Part shown: piece by piece, positions 1 through 10,240 of the stretch | Position numbering within the stretch: the first letter of the stretch is position 1 | Layout of the letters: the number at the start of each line of letters is the position of its first letter | DNA from: Drosophila miranda | Taxonomy: Eukaryota > Arthropoda > Insecta > Diptera > Drosophilidae | DNA: 64,000 nt | NCBI RefSeq assembly: GCF_003369915.1 | Contig: NW_022881603.1 | Location: 35,895,522 to 35,959,521, forward strand | Direction of reading: 5' to 3' | The notes under the pieces: generated by a model | What the model saw: only the letters and a program-made list of their open reading frames with translations | Databases searched by the model: none | What the model was told of the DNA's origin: nothing | Translations under genes and position numbers: made by a program

Positions 1-315
1 TATAACGAGGGGGAACGTTGTGAGTTGCTGCGGACACCGCAACTCTACGGTTATACCCGATACTAAGTCAGTATGGCTCTCCTCCGGCAGACGCCGCTAA
101 TATTAAACGACACGACAAAGAGTGCGTGCGAGAGAGACAGAAAATCAGTCTGAGCGTGACGTCGGGCGCTGCGTAGCCACTGAAAATTGATTTCTTGCTT
201 TTGGCTACAAAAATGATCCGATCTGATCCAGATTCAGCAATCTGATAGATATAGTCATTATCTATGATTCTGCGTTTTTAGTTTTCTCGAATGTGCAATA
301 TTGTGGATGCAACAG
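1..315 (+). mobile_element. DINE-1/INE-1 (ISY-type) Helitron-like repeat, copy A, left part
   Basis: First part of a nonautonomous DINE-1 element. It carries the terminal stem-loop (GAGTTGC ... GCAACTC, about positions 21-47), the segment reading tatacccgatactaagtca, and the first of two related internal blocks ending at tgtggatgcaacag. The copy is cut at 315 by a BEL/Pao retrotransposon and resumes at 6658. The window opens in the motif that joins adjacent copies, so another copy probably lies just outside. The family call rests on the INE-1 consensus as remembered: the pieces tatacccgatact, aggaatcgtttccgacccc and the GTCY tetranucleotide tract in the right half. It is the same family as mini-me, SGM and ISY. 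Confidence 0.85.
311..315. repeat. Target-site duplication of BEL element 1, left copy
   Basis: The 5 bp aacag directly before the left LTR recurs directly after the right LTR at 6653-6657. Intact DINE copies have a single aacag here, so this is a true 5-bp duplication, the size usual for BEL/Pao integrases. Confidence 0.93.
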
Positions 316-687
316 TGTTCGGAGCAGAACCCAGCCGATTAGCTGCTTGCCAAATAGCACCTAATTCTTGGCCCTCAGCCGCTTATTTTGTTTGTTACTT
401 ATGTCTATGTCACTCATTTGTTTGTTAAAGCTCTGCGCTTGCTTGCCCTGCTAAACGCTCTCTGCCAGCTCGCTCTTCGCTATCTCCGCTTTGCGTCTGC
501 CTACCGACGTCGGCCGAGCGAAGCTGCGCTTAGCGATCGGAGCGGCAATGTAAAGGGCAGGCAAGCCACACTTGCAATTTGGATGTCACGCATTAAAGAA
601 CATATCGTAATTTTATTTCTGCGCCGAGTTTTATTTAATTCGAAATAATTAGTCGGCCGATTGGGGATAAAAAACATTATCTCCACA
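316..687 (+). repeat. 5' LTR of BEL element 1
   Basis: 372 bp, starting tgttcggagc and ending atctccaca. It matches 6281-6652 with one mismatch. Short open frames inside the LTR recur identically in the other copy and are not genes. Confidence 0.95.
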
Positions 688-694
688 TAAAATT

Positions 695-712
695 TGGTGA
701 CCCCGACGTGAT
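695..712 (+). other. Primer-binding site, tRNA-Trp type
   Basis: The 18 nt tggtgaccccgacgtgat lie 7 nt after the 5' LTR. They are the exact complement of the 3' end of tRNA-Trp as I know it, the same site alpharetroviruses use. The assignment depends on that remembered tRNA sequence. Confidence 0.8.
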
Positions 713-1061
713 CTCTGAGTTGCAGTGTCAATTAATAATCATTCGCGATCGACATTCGTTAGCCCTAGCAAATTTTCGGCGGTTAAGCACAATTCGGTGC
801 TAAAACACACTTACATACACCTACATACACGCATTGCTGGCTATTAATTTCTCTGTCGCGACAATTCGGTCAGTGCAGTGCGGTAGGCAGTGCAGCGAAC
901 TCACTAATACACACAAGCGGAGTACAAAGCGGAATCGGACAGCTCGCACAGCCGCACAGCTAAAGGCATTAGCTGTAATCCCTTTGCTTTCGGTTCCCAC
1001 GTTTATACGTATACAGGGTGTCTTTTTCGGTCGTGCTGAGTGACTCTTTTAAAACCTCAAC

Positions 1062-4000
1062 ATGGCAGCACCTGAGCCTACCAATGTCGCGAACGCAGCA
1101 ATGCCGAGTGATGTAGATTTCTACAAGCACAAGGCCGAGTCCATCGCGCGCCAACTAAAGGCCATGGATCGCTTTCTTACCAAGGAAGAGCTTGCCGAGT
1201 TAGATGAGGCAGAACTTCAAGCTCGCTTAGAGCAAATCGAGCGAATGAATGCGGATTTCGATGCCGCTCAAACGAGCCTTGAAAGGCTGGATTTCCTGCA
1301 GTTAGCCCATGATGCCCGGCTGGACTTTTCGAATGTTTATGTCAAGGTTAGGTCCAGGCTGTCGCGGGAGTTGATGGCTGCTCGCACGGTAAATGTTGCC
1401 AATTCAACGGCTCGGCATACTCTCGAGGGGAATTCGTCGTTGTTCGCCTATAATAGTATAGGCCGTTCTCGAATGCCCGAGTTGCAGCTTCCGCGATTCA
1501 GTGGGAGCTACATGGATTGGCCAGAATTCCACGCGATGTTTTCGACAATGGTGCACAAAGACCATCGTATACCAATCATCGAAAAATTGCAATATCTTCG
1601 TGGATGTCTAGATGGTGCTGCGCTGGATACGATTCGTTCCTTGGAACTTTCTGAGGAGAATTACGACAAGGCGTTGAATTTACTAATGTTGCGATTCGAT
1701 AATAAACTGTTACATTTTCAGGCACACGTCAAGGCTATTTTCGGGCTGCAAGGGGTGGAGAAGGGCTCGGCTATCGGCTTGCGCGCGCTCAGCGATAAAA
1801 TCAATTCGCACTTGCGTGCACTTCAGACCTTGGCGACCCCGCAGGAGATTTCCGATGGGTTGCTGATCTTCATCATAGGCACGAAATTGGACCACAAGAC
1901 CAAGGAGAAATGGGAAGAGAACTTGCCGACGTCAGGATTGCCTCGGTGGTCAAGCATGGCCTCATTCTTGGAAGCAAGATGTCGGATGCTGGAAAATTTG
2001 GGATCGGCTATGGTAACAATTCCTAGCCAGCAGGTGGGAGAAAGTAAACCTAGCACCCTAATCACCTCCATTAACGATCATAATAGCTCAACATGCAAGT
2101 ATTGCAAATCCTCCGAGCACTACATATCCCGATGCCAGGCATTTATAGATCTCCCTGTTTTTTCTCGATACAAGGAGGTGAAGAAGCGCCATTTATGTCT
2201 AAACTGCCTCAACAAAGGCCATTCATTGCAACGCTGCAAGTCAGGGGCATGTAGAAATTGCCAAGCCAAGCATCACACACTGCTCCACATGCAGTCGGGC
2301 GCTGACGCTGAGTTGCCGTCGCCGAGCACGGAATCGACCCAGCATGATCCTGCAAGTGCCCTAGTAGCAAGCAAATATATTAGCCCTCCCCCCTCGAGTC
2401 AAAAATCTCTGCCTAGCCAAAACGTGCTGCTAGCTACTGCAATCGTATATGTCAGGGGCCGTTTTGGATCGCTTATTCCATGTCGTGCCATTTTAGATTC
2501 CGCTTCTCAGGTTAACTTTATAACATCGAGACTCGCCAATCAGCTGCAGTTAGATCCTCACCCGTCTCACGTTAAAATCGCCGGTATTGGAGAGTCAATT
2601 CTACCATCCAGCAAGGCTGTGGACATCGTCCTGCAATCTCAAGACGAAAGCTATCGCGGTTTCCTCTCTGCAATTATCACTGCCTCAATCACAGGAATGC
2701 AGCCTAACTTCGGCCTAGACGCAAAGGATTGGCCAATGCCAAATAACCTAAAACTAGCTGATCCTAATTTCGCCAAGCCCCAGCGTGTCGATCTGTTGAT
2801 AGGTGCTGGTTTGTTTTTCGAATTAATGTGCGTTGGACAGATTCGACTGTCAGACCAATTGCCAACATTGCAGAAGACGAAACTTGGCTGGATAGTGTCA
2901 GGAAGTATTAAAAACTCTGAGAAAGCCCGTGCGGCGCTAGCAGCCGTTGAAGATCCCCCTGTCATCTCCGCTTGCGAGACTAATTTGTGCGATATTGTAA
3001 GGCGGTTTTGGGAAGTCGATGGAGATTATTCGCCCTCATCAATTTCGGAGGAAGATGTTCATTGCGAACAGCATTTCGTCACAAACTGCATTCGCCTAGA
3101 GTCCGGAGCTTACTCCGTGCGTTTGCCAACCAAATTCAGTCTAGAGGAATTAGGAGAATCGTATCAGCAGGCGCTACGTAGATTTCTCAATTTGGAGAGG
3201 AAGCTAGCAAAAAATGCACAGCTTAAGGCAAAATATATGGAGTTTCTTCAGGAGTATCGTGATTTAGGACACATGTCGCCAGCTTCGCGGCAGTCAGACC
3301 TCCCGCAGTACTTCTTGCCTCACCATTGCGTCCACAAGCAGGATAGTACAACCACCAAATTACGCGTAGTGTTCGATGGATCTGCCAAAACAGCGTCTGG
3401 AGTATCACTGAATGATGCGCTTATGGCTGGACCCACCATCCAACCTAAAATTCTGATAACTCTGCTTCGTTTCCGCTTTTTTAAAGTCGCCTTGTGTGGC
3501 GATATCTGCAAAATGTACCGCTGTGTACGCGTTTCCCATCCCGATACGCACGTGCAGTGCATCCTATGGCGCAATGACCCGAAGGAGGAGATTCAGGTGT
3601 TCAAGTTGGAGACTGTTACTTACGGAACCAAACCTGCCGCTTTCTTAGCAATTCGTGCTATGCATCAATTGGCAAATGATGAAGAGTTGCGTTTTCCGCT
3701 TGGCGCTGATGTTGTTCGAAGAGATTTCTATGTCGATGATCTCATATCTGGAGGGGACAGCATTGATTCTGTCATCAAAATTCGTCAGCAGGTAAAGGAG
3801 CTACTTTCGAAAGGATGTTTTCCCATACGTAAATGGTGTTCCAATGAACCCGCTGCTTTGGAAGGCGTATCGGAGGCGGATCGCGAAAAGTTCCTTACCT
3901 TTCATGACGGGACTGAAGTAACCAAGGCGCTTGGTCTAGTTTGGGATCCCACCACGGACAATCTTCTGTTTAGCTTCGCTCACGTCGGAACCGCTGCAGG

Positions 4001-4088
4001 CCCAATATCGAAGCGTTCGGTCCTGTCTACACTAGCTAGGTTCTACGATCCTCTAGGGCTCATCTCTCCCATCATCACAAAAGCCTAA
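1062..4088 (+). CDS. BEL element 1 Gag-protease-reverse transcriptase
   Basis: 1008 aa from ATG at 1062. Residues about 140-300 form the DUF1759 Gag region (LPRFSGSYMDWPEF). Zinc knuckles follow at about 345-410 (CKYC...H...C, CLNC...H...C, CRNC...H). The aspartic protease motif LDSASQ is near residue 478, and the RT begins with LRVVFDGS at about 767. The RT catalytic YVDD is at about 890. The frame ends in the A17-type region just after FYDPLGLISPI with TAA at 4086-4088. It should continue into the next reading frame. Here a short stretch normally found between that motif and LKLNWDE is missing, so the stop comes from a frame-shifting deletion. Expected product: polyprotein that packages and copies the element RNA in the cytoplasm. 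Confidence 0.93.
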   Translation: MAAPEPTNVANAAMPSDVDFYKHKAESIARQLKAMDRFLTKEELAELDEAELQARLEQIERMNADFDAAQTSLERLDFLQLAHDARLDFSNVYVKVRSRLSRELMAARTVNVANSTARHTLEGNSSLFAYNSIGRSRMPELQLPRFSGSYMDWPEFHAMFSTMVHKDHRIPIIEKLQYLRGCLDGAALDTIRSLELSEENYDKALNLLMLRFDNKLLHFQAHVKAIFGLQGVEKGSAIGLRALSDKINSHLRALQTLATPQEISDGLLIFIIGTKLDHKTKEKWEENLPTSGLPRWSSMASFLEARCRMLENLGSAMVTIPSQQVGESKPSTLITSINDHNSSTCKYCKSSEHYISRCQAFIDLPVFSRYKEVKKRHLCLNCLNKGHSLQRCKSGACRNCQAKHHTLLHMQSGADAELPSPSTESTQHDPASALVASKYISPPPSSQKSLPSQNVLLATAIVYVRGRFGSLIPCRAILDSASQVNFITSRLANQLQLDPHPSHVKIAGIGESILPSSKAVDIVLQSQDESYRGFLSAIITASITGMQPNFGLDAKDWPMPNNLKLADPNFAKPQRVDLLIGAGLFFELMCVGQIRLSDQLPTLQKTKLGWIVSGSIKNSEKARAALAAVEDPPVISACETNLCDIVRRFWEVDGDYSPSSISEEDVHCEQHFVTNCIRLESGAYSVRLPTKFSLEELGESYQQALRRFLNLERKLAKNAQLKAKYMEFLQEYRDLGHMSPASRQSDLPQYFLPHHCVHKQDSTTTKLRVVFDGSAKTASGVSLNDALMAGPTIQPKILITLLRFRFFKVALCGDICKMYRCVRVSHPDTHVQCILWRNDPKEEIQVFKLETVTYGTKPAAFLAIRAMHQLANDEELRFPLGADVVRRDFYVDDLISGGDSIDSVIKIRQQVKELLSKGCFPIRKWCSNEPAALEGVSEADREKFLTFHDGTEVTKALGLVWDPTTDNLLFSFAHVGTAAGPISKRSVLSTLARFYDPLGLISPIITKA

Positions 4089-4090
4089 AA

Positions 4091-6307
4091 TTGAATTGGG
4101 ACGAATGCCTGCCCCAGGATCTACATACGACTTGGATTGAGCTGACTTCGCAGTTGTCGATGGTTAAAAACTTTAAGTTTCCACGTTACGTGCTTCGGCA
4201 GCAAGCCAGATTAGAAATGCACGCGTTTTGTGATGCGAGCCAAGCAGCATATGGCGCCTGTGTATACATGCGTTCGGAAGCTCTTGGCATTGTGCAAAGT
4301 CATCTCTTATGCTCTAAATCCAGAGTCGCGCCCTTGAAAAGTATGACTATCCCCAAGCTTGAGCTGTCCGCTGCCCTCGTATTAGCCGAACTAGTGTCCA
4401 CCATAGTTAAGGGATTATCAGCTCCATGCCAAATACATTGCTGGTCGGATTCGTCCATAGCCCTTGCCTGGATTCGAGAATCACCATTGAATTTTAATAT
4501 ATTTGTTTCTAATCGAGTTCAGCGGATTCAGGAGCTCACCGCTGGAATGACTTGGCATCACGTGCCCACAAAGTTGAATCCTGCCGACATCATATCACGT
4601 GGAGCCACGCCCGCTGAACTAATGGATAGCAGCCTTTGGATCTCTGGACCACCATTCTTGCGTCTTGAGAGCTCAGAGTGGCCTTCAGGCTTGCAATTGC
4701 CGACCGATGTACCAGAACGTCGTCATGCAGCATTGGTTGTTTCAAACGAAAGGGATGTATCGTACGATTGCAAATTTCAAAACTCATTCGGATCCATGCA
4801 GCGCGTCTTTGCTTACATATATCGATTCTACATTCTCAAGGACAAAGGCATAGCGCGGTCGAAGGGTCAACTTACCGTAATCGACATCAAAAATGGTACG
4901 CATTTGCTCATAAGGGCAATACAGCAGCAACAATTTTCGGAAGAGATAAGGGCCCTCGCCAGCAAACAGGCCCTACCCCCAAAAAGCACGATGGCCTCAC
5001 TGAATCCATTTCTGGATAGCTTTGGATTGCTGCGTGTTGGAGGCCGCCTCCAAAATGCCGAATTGGACTACGACGCGAAGCACCCGATCCTGCTTCCTAA
5101 GGGACATCCTGTCACTGTCTCTATTATTATCTTCTTTCACGAAAGGTTTCTCCACGCAGGAGCTCAAGGATTGCTCGGACTGCTTCGGCAAAAATTCTGG
5201 CCTATTGGCGGACGCAAATATGTTGCGGGAATCATTCGCAAATGTGTTAGATGCTTTCGTTTGAAGCCAGTGCTGAGGGAACATATCATGGGAAACTTGC
5301 CTGCGGATCGCGTAAGGACTAATCCAGCATTCCACACAACGGGCGTTGATTTTTGCGGACCCTTTTATCACAAGTCGGAAGTCAGAAGCAGGCCTCCTAT
5401 CAAATGTTACATCGCTGTCTTCGTATGCTTTAGCACCAAAGCAACTCATTTGGAAGTCGTTCGGGATCTATCTACAGAATCCTTTCTGGCAGCATTAAGG
5501 CGTTTTATAAGTCTACGTCCCAAACCTCGAATCATCTGGTCAGACAACGCTACAAATTTTGTAGGAGCAAAAAATGAGCTTTTGGAGCTTCGGCAAATGT
5601 TCCTCAGCGATCCTCATACGTCGGCTGTGTCACATCTCTGCGTTTCTAGTGGAATCGACTGGAAATTCATCCCACCTCGCTTACCTCATTTTGGGGGTTT
5701 GTGGGAGGCGGCTGTTAAAGCAGCTAAATATCATTTTCATCGCATCGTCGGGACCTACATTTTTACTCTTGATGAAATTCAGACCTTGGCTTGTGAAATC
5801 TCTGCTTTGTTAAATTCCCGTCCGCTTTATGCAATTACAGAAAGTCCCGATGATCTAGATGTGCTCACGCCAAACCACTTTCTCAATGGAGCCCCGAAAG
5901 CTGCATTCGACGAGCCAGATGTGGCGCATCTCCGGGTCAACCTACTTAGTCGATGGCAGCGGCTGTGTCAAATGAAGCAGGCGTTTTGGAGAAAATGGAG
6001 CACGGCGTATCTTTCGATTCTTCAGGAGCGGAGCAAGTGGCGGTCATCGTCTCCAAACATCAAGCTAGGAGCGCTCGTCATGATCAAGGAGGAAACGCTG
6101 CCACCATTAAGGTGGCCGCTTGGCCGCATTGAGAGCGTCATCCCAGGAAAAGATGGAACCATCAGAGTAGCCGTCATCCGCACTCAAAAAGGCCTTTTCA
6201 AGAGGGCCGTTGGAAAAATAGCGGTTCTGCCCCTTCAGGATGGATCTGTTGAAAGCCTTTGCCTTCCAACGGGGGGTGAATGTTCGGAGCAGAACCCAGC
6301 CGATTAG
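4091..6307 (+). CDS. BEL element 1 RNase H-integrase (frame-shifted continuation of pol)
   Basis: About 740 residues, open from about 4085 without its own ATG start (the first codon here is TTG), so it is the downstream half of the same polyprotein. RNase H: HAFCDAS near residue 44 and CWSDSSIALAWI near residue 118. Integrase zinc-binding region: HERFLHAG...CVRCFR at about 350-395. Integrase core Asp residues are in GVDFCGPF (about 418) and WSDNATNF (about 483), and the Glu is in FGGLWEAAVK (about 534). A DUF5641-like tail follows. The stop lies 27 nt inside the 3' LTR, a compact arrangement seen in many LTR elements. Confidence 0.92.
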   Translation: MNWDECLPQDLHTTWIELTSQLSMVKNFKFPRYVLRQQARLEMHAFCDASQAAYGACVYMRSEALGIVQSHLLCSKSRVAPLKSMTIPKLELSAALVLAELVSTIVKGLSAPCQIHCWSDSSIALAWIRESPLNFNIFVSNRVQRIQELTAGMTWHHVPTKLNPADIISRGATPAELMDSSLWISGPPFLRLESSEWPSGLQLPTDVPERRHAALVVSNERDVSYDCKFQNSFGSMQRVFAYIYRFYILKDKGIARSKGQLTVIDIKNGTHLLIRAIQQQQFSEEIRALASKQALPPKSTMASLNPFLDSFGLLRVGGRLQNAELDYDAKHPILLPKGHPVTVSIIIFFHERFLHAGAQGLLGLLRQKFWPIGGRKYVAGIIRKCVRCFRLKPVLREHIMGNLPADRVRTNPAFHTTGVDFCGPFYHKSEVRSRPPIKCYIAVFVCFSTKATHLEVVRDLSTESFLAALRRFISLRPKPRIIWSDNATNFVGAKNELLELRQMFLSDPHTSAVSHLCVSSGIDWKFIPPRLPHFGGLWEAAVKAAKYHFHRIVGTYIFTLDEIQTLACEISALLNSRPLYAITESPDDLDVLTPNHFLNGAPKAAFDEPDVAHLRVNLLSRWQRLCQMKQAFWRKWSTAYLSILQERSKWRSSSPNIKLGALVMIKEETLPPLRWPLGRIESVIPGKDGTIRVAVIRTQKGLFKRAVGKIAVLPLQDGSVESLCLPTGGECSEQNPAD
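6271..6280 (+). other. Polypurine tract of BEL element 1
   Basis: ggggggtgaa directly precedes the 3' LTR and is the expected plus-strand primer site. One T interrupts the purines. Confidence 0.6.
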
Positions 6308-6652
6308 CTGCTTGCCAAATAGCACCTAATTCTTGGCCCTCAGCCGCTTATTTTGTTTGTTACTTATGTCTATGTCACTCATTTGTTTGTTAAAGCTCTG
6401 CGCTTGCTTGCCCTGCTAAACGCTCTCTGCCAGCTCGCTCTTCACTATCTCCGCTTTGCGTCTGCCTACCGACGTCGGCCGAGCGAAGCTGCGCTTAGCG
6501 ATCGGAGCGGCAATGTAAAGGGCAGGCAAGCCACACTTGCAATTTGGATGTCACGCATTAAAGAACATATCGTAATTTTATTTCTGCGCCGAGTTTTATT
6601 TAATTCGAAATAATTAGTCGGCCGATTGGGGATAAAAAACATTATCTCCACA
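6281..6652 (+). repeat. 3' LTR of BEL element 1
   Basis: 372 bp with one mismatch to 316-687. It is followed by the second aacag target duplication at 6653-6657. Confidence 0.95.
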
Positions 6653-6657
6653 AACAG

Positions 6658-7444
6658 ATTTTCGTCTTTTGTGGGGGCGGAAGGGGGTGTGGCGAAATTC
6701 TGAGATATACGTTTTATAGTGAGATCTAACAGAAGTGCGGATACCAAATTTGGTTACTCTAGCCCTAATAGTCTCTGAGATTTGTGGATGCCTCAGATTT
6801 TCGTCCTTTGCGGGGGCGGAAGGGGGTGTGGCGAAATTTGGACACGAAACGGTCAAGGTCCGATATCACAGGAGTGTGGATACCAAATTTGGTTGCTCTG
6901 GCTCTTATAGGTTCTGAGATCCTTGAACTCATATTTTGCAATTGACAAAACCGACCATGAAACCTGTGTGTTAGAAAGAGACAGAGCGAGAAAGAATGAA
7001 ATTGTTTTCTTGATTCTGGCTATAATAAATATACTATCTGGTTCAGATTTTGCACTCTAGAAGATATAGCCATCCTCACCGATTCTGCGTTTTTGGTTTT
7101 ATCGTATCTTTAAAAATGTGGATGCCACAGATTTTCGTTCTTTGTGGGGGCGGAAGTGAGCGGGGCGAAGTTTTGAAATATTTTTGTAGCAGTGACATAT
7201 CACAGAAGTCTGGATCCAAAACATCGTTGCTCTAGCTCCTATAGTCTTTGAGCAATAGGGGCTGAAGGGGACGGACGGACGGACGGACAGACAGACAGAC
7301 AGGGCTCAATCGACTCGGCTATTGATGCTGATCAAGAATATATATTCTTTATGGGGTCGGAAACGATTCCTTCTGGACGTTACACACATCCACTTTTACC
7401 ACAAATCTAATATACCCCAAAACTCATTTTGAGTATCGGGTATA
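6658..7444 (+). mobile_element. DINE-1 copy A, right part
   Basis: Resumes exactly where 1-315 stopped. It contains three related blocks of about 115-130 bp, each starting agattttcgtcctttg and passing through gcggaag (about 6656, 6797 and 7130). These are followed by the GTCY tetranucleotide tract and the terminus actcattttgagtatcgggtataac. Short reading frames here repeat in every copy and are not genes. Confidence 0.85.
7270..7302 (+). repeat. Tetranucleotide microsatellite (GGAC/AGAC) within DINE
   Basis: Tandem ggac then agac units (GTCY on the other strand), the microsatellite typical of INE-1/mini-me elements. The same tract recurs at about 8369-8407 and 34019-34051 with different unit numbers. 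Confidence 0.9.
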
Positions 7445-8550
7445 ACGCGCGGGAACGTTGTGAGTTGCTGCGGACACCGCAACTCTACGGTTATACCCGA
7501 TACTAAGTCAGTATGGCTCTCCTCCGGCAGACGCCGCTAATATTAAACGACACGACAAAGAGTGCGTGCGAGAGAGACAGAAAATCAGTCTGAGCGTGAC
7601 GTCGGGCGCTGCGTAGCCACTGCAAATTGATTTGTTCCTATTGGCTATAAAAACGATCTGCTCTGATCCAGATTCAGCAATCTGATAGATATGGTCATTA
7701 TCTATGATTCTGCGTTTTTAGTTTTCTCGAATGTGCAATATTGTGGATGCAACAGATTTTCGTCCTTTGTGTGGGCGGAAGGGGGTGGGGCGAAATTTTG
7801 AGATACACGTTTTATAGTAAGATCTAACAGGAGTGCGGATACCAAATTTGATTACTCTAGCCTTAATAGTCTCTGAGATTTTTGAATATCCCCAGATTTT
7901 CGTCCTTTGCGGGGGCGGAAGGGGGTGTGGCGAAATTTTGAAACAACTCGTCTCGGTCCGATATATTAGGAGTGTGGATACCAAATTTGGTTGCTCTAGC
8001 TTTTGTAGTCTCTGAGATCTAGGCGCTAATGTTTTACTCTAAGCAAAGCCGCCTATGCTACGTGTGTGTTAGAGAGAGACAGGGCGAGAAAAAATGAAAT
8101 TGTTTTCTTGATGCTGGCTATAATAATAATACGATCCAATTCAGATTCCGCAGTCTTAAAGATATGGTCATTCTCTACAACGCTACGTTTTTGGTTTTCT
8201 CATATCTTTAAAATTGTGGATGCCACAGATTTTCGTCCTTTGTGGGGGCGGAAGTGGGCGGGGCGAAGTTTTGAAATATTTTTGTAGCAGTGACAAATCA
8301 CAGAAGTCTGGATCCAAAACATCGTTGCTCTAGCTCTTATAGTCTTTGAGCACTAGGCGCTGAAGGGGACGGACAGACGGACAGACGGACGGACGGACAG
8401 ACAGACAGGGATCAATAGACTCGGCTATTGATGCTGATCAAGAAGATATATACTTTATGGGGTCGGAAACGATTCCTTCTGGACGTTACACACATCCACT
8501 TTTACCACAAATCTAATATACCCCAATACTCATTTTGAGTATCGGGTATA
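7445..8550 (+). mobile_element. DINE-1 copy B, complete, tandem to copy A
   Basis: A full-length unit of about 1106 bp. It starts cgggaacgttgtgagttgct and ends gagtatcgggtata, running straight into copy C. It gives the uninterrupted version of both sites where the BEL elements inserted in other copies: gtggatgcaacagatttt at about 7743 and gtggatgccacagatttt at about 8216. Confidence 0.88.
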
Positions 8551-9151
8551 ACGAGGGGGAACGTTGTGAGTTGCTGCGGACACCGCAACTCTACGGTTAT
8601 ACCCGATACTAAGTCAGTATGGCTCTCCTCCGGCAGACGCCGCTAATATTAAACGACACGACAAAGAGTGCGTGCGAGAGAGACAGAAAATCAGTCTGAG
8701 CGTGACGTCGGGCGCTGCGTAGCCACTGCAAATTGATTTGTTCCTTTTGGCTATAAAAATGATCTGATCTGATCCAGATTCAGCAATCTGATAGATATGA
8801 TAATTATCTATGATTCTGCGTTTTTAGTTTTCTCGTATCCTCAATATTGTGGATGCAACAGATGTTCGTCCTTTGTGGGGGCGGAAGGGGGTGGGGCGAA
8901 ATTTTGAGATATACGTTTTATAGTGAGATCTAAAAGGAGTGCGGATACCAAATTTGGTTACTTTAGCCTTAATAGTCTCTGAGATTTGTGAATATCCCCA
9001 GATTTTCATCCTTTGCAGGGGCGGAAGGGGGTGTGGCGAAATTTTGAAACAAACTCGTCTCGGTCCGATATATTAGGAGTGTGGATACCAAATTTGGTTG
9101 CTCTAGCCTTTATAGTCTCTGAGATCTAGGCGCTAATGTTTTACTCTAAGC
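8551..9151 (+). mobile_element. DINE-1 copy C, truncated
   Basis: The left 600 bp of a DINE unit, stopping near ttactctaagcaaa. There it meets an inverted partial copy head on. The second internal block, the microsatellite and the right terminus are missing. Confidence 0.85.
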
Positions 9152-9494
9152 AAACAAATTTCGCCCCACCCCCTTCCGCCCACACAAAGAACGAAAATCT
9201 GTTGCATCCACAATATTGCAGATTCGAGAAAACTAAAAACGCAGATAGATAACGACCATATCTATCAGATTGCTGAATGTGGATCAGATCAGATAATTTT
9301 TATAGCCAAAAGGAACAAATCAATTTGCACTGGCCCGACGTCACGCTCAGACTGATTTTCTGTCTCTCTCGCACGCACTCATTGTCGTGTCGTTTAATAT
9401 TAGCTGCGTCTGCCGGAGGAGAGCCATACTGACTAAGTATCGGGTATAAATGTAGAGTTGCGGTCTCCGCAGCAACTCACCACGTTCCCCCTCG
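9152..9494 (-). mobile_element. DINE-1 copy D, inverted partial
   Basis: Reverse complement of the left end of the unit, from the atttcgccccacccccttcc block back to the terminal stem-loop and cgttccccctcg at 9494. With copy C it forms an inverted repeat with almost no spacer. It is diverged from copies A to C (for example ggagacc for ggacacc in the loop), so it is probably older. Confidence 0.83.
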
Positions 9495-9613
9495 CTTAAA
9501 CTGTGTTTGAATTCGGAATCTCTTTTAGTCACGAGTACGAACACAATATGTTTTCGCTGTAAATAATGCAAACATCGATTGCAAATTGGTTTTCATTAAG
9601 TATATATATATTT

Positions 9614-9651
<38 letters not shown>

Positions 9652-10240
9652 GATATGTACATCATTGTTTTAGTTATAAAAACAAAAAAGTCGAGAACCG
9701 ACGGCGTTTGCATAATTTTTATAATTTATAATAAACCTGTTTAAAATAAGGAAATAAATGTGTAATTATATTATTGTAATATTTTATATTTTGTGGTATA
9801 AATCAAACAAATAACAGCTTTTATTTAATTTCCCGCGCCCTAGTGTACCATACCCCCACCCCCTGCCCATTCTTCATTTATTTTGTGGCGGTAGGTCAGT
9901 CCATCAAAAGACCCAAAACAAGAACCAAACTCAAATTTCAGTTCTAGCGGCCAGCAATACTAAACACACACACGCAAAGTACGTGAGAATGCATGTGCAC
10001 CCATACACTAAAACATGCTGGTGGCAAAACAGAACCAGACCTGAGAGAGTTCAAAAAATCTGAAAAAGCATACAATCACATATTTTTGTCGAAACATATT
10101 GCGTGTGTACTAAACATGCAAAGATGTTCTCTCTGCGCTCTCTCTCTCATGATGACGTCACTCTGGGGTACTGAACGCGCTAGCCAGTGTGTGACGCTTT
10201 CGTTGTATGAACTGGCACATCTATATACTGTATGGTTAGT
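9495..10240. other. AT-rich spacer, no gene seen
   Basis: Contains a TA microsatellite (about 9600-9648), an AT-rich stretch to about 9830, and short low-complexity sequence. At 10201-10230 a phrase (tatgaactggcacatctata) closely matches one at 22283-22305, so part of this stretch may be an unnamed dispersed repeat. No coding region is convincing. Confidence 0.6.

Larger units (their letters stand above)
316..6652 (+). mobile_element. BEL/Pao LTR retrotransposon 1, near complete
   Basis: A 6337-bp element with two 372-bp LTRs (TG...CA), a primer-binding site, Gag-Pro-RT and RNaseH-integrase reading frames, a purine tract and a 5-bp target duplication. The LTRs differ at one site (g at about 479, a at about 6444), so the insertion is recent. 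The coding region is broken once, near 4085, where a short deletion changes frame. Everything else needed for retrotransposition appears present. The insertion lies inside a DINE-1 copy. Protein architecture (DUF1759, zinc knuckles, DUF1758-type aspartic protease, RT with YVDD, A17-type region, RNase H, integrase, DUF5641-like tail) places it in BEL/Pao. Confidence 0.95.

Noticed and set aside
388..648. 86-aa reading frame with near-identical twin at 6353-6613
   Set aside because: It lies inside the two LTR copies of BEL element 1 and is duplicated with them; no homology or start context supports a gene.
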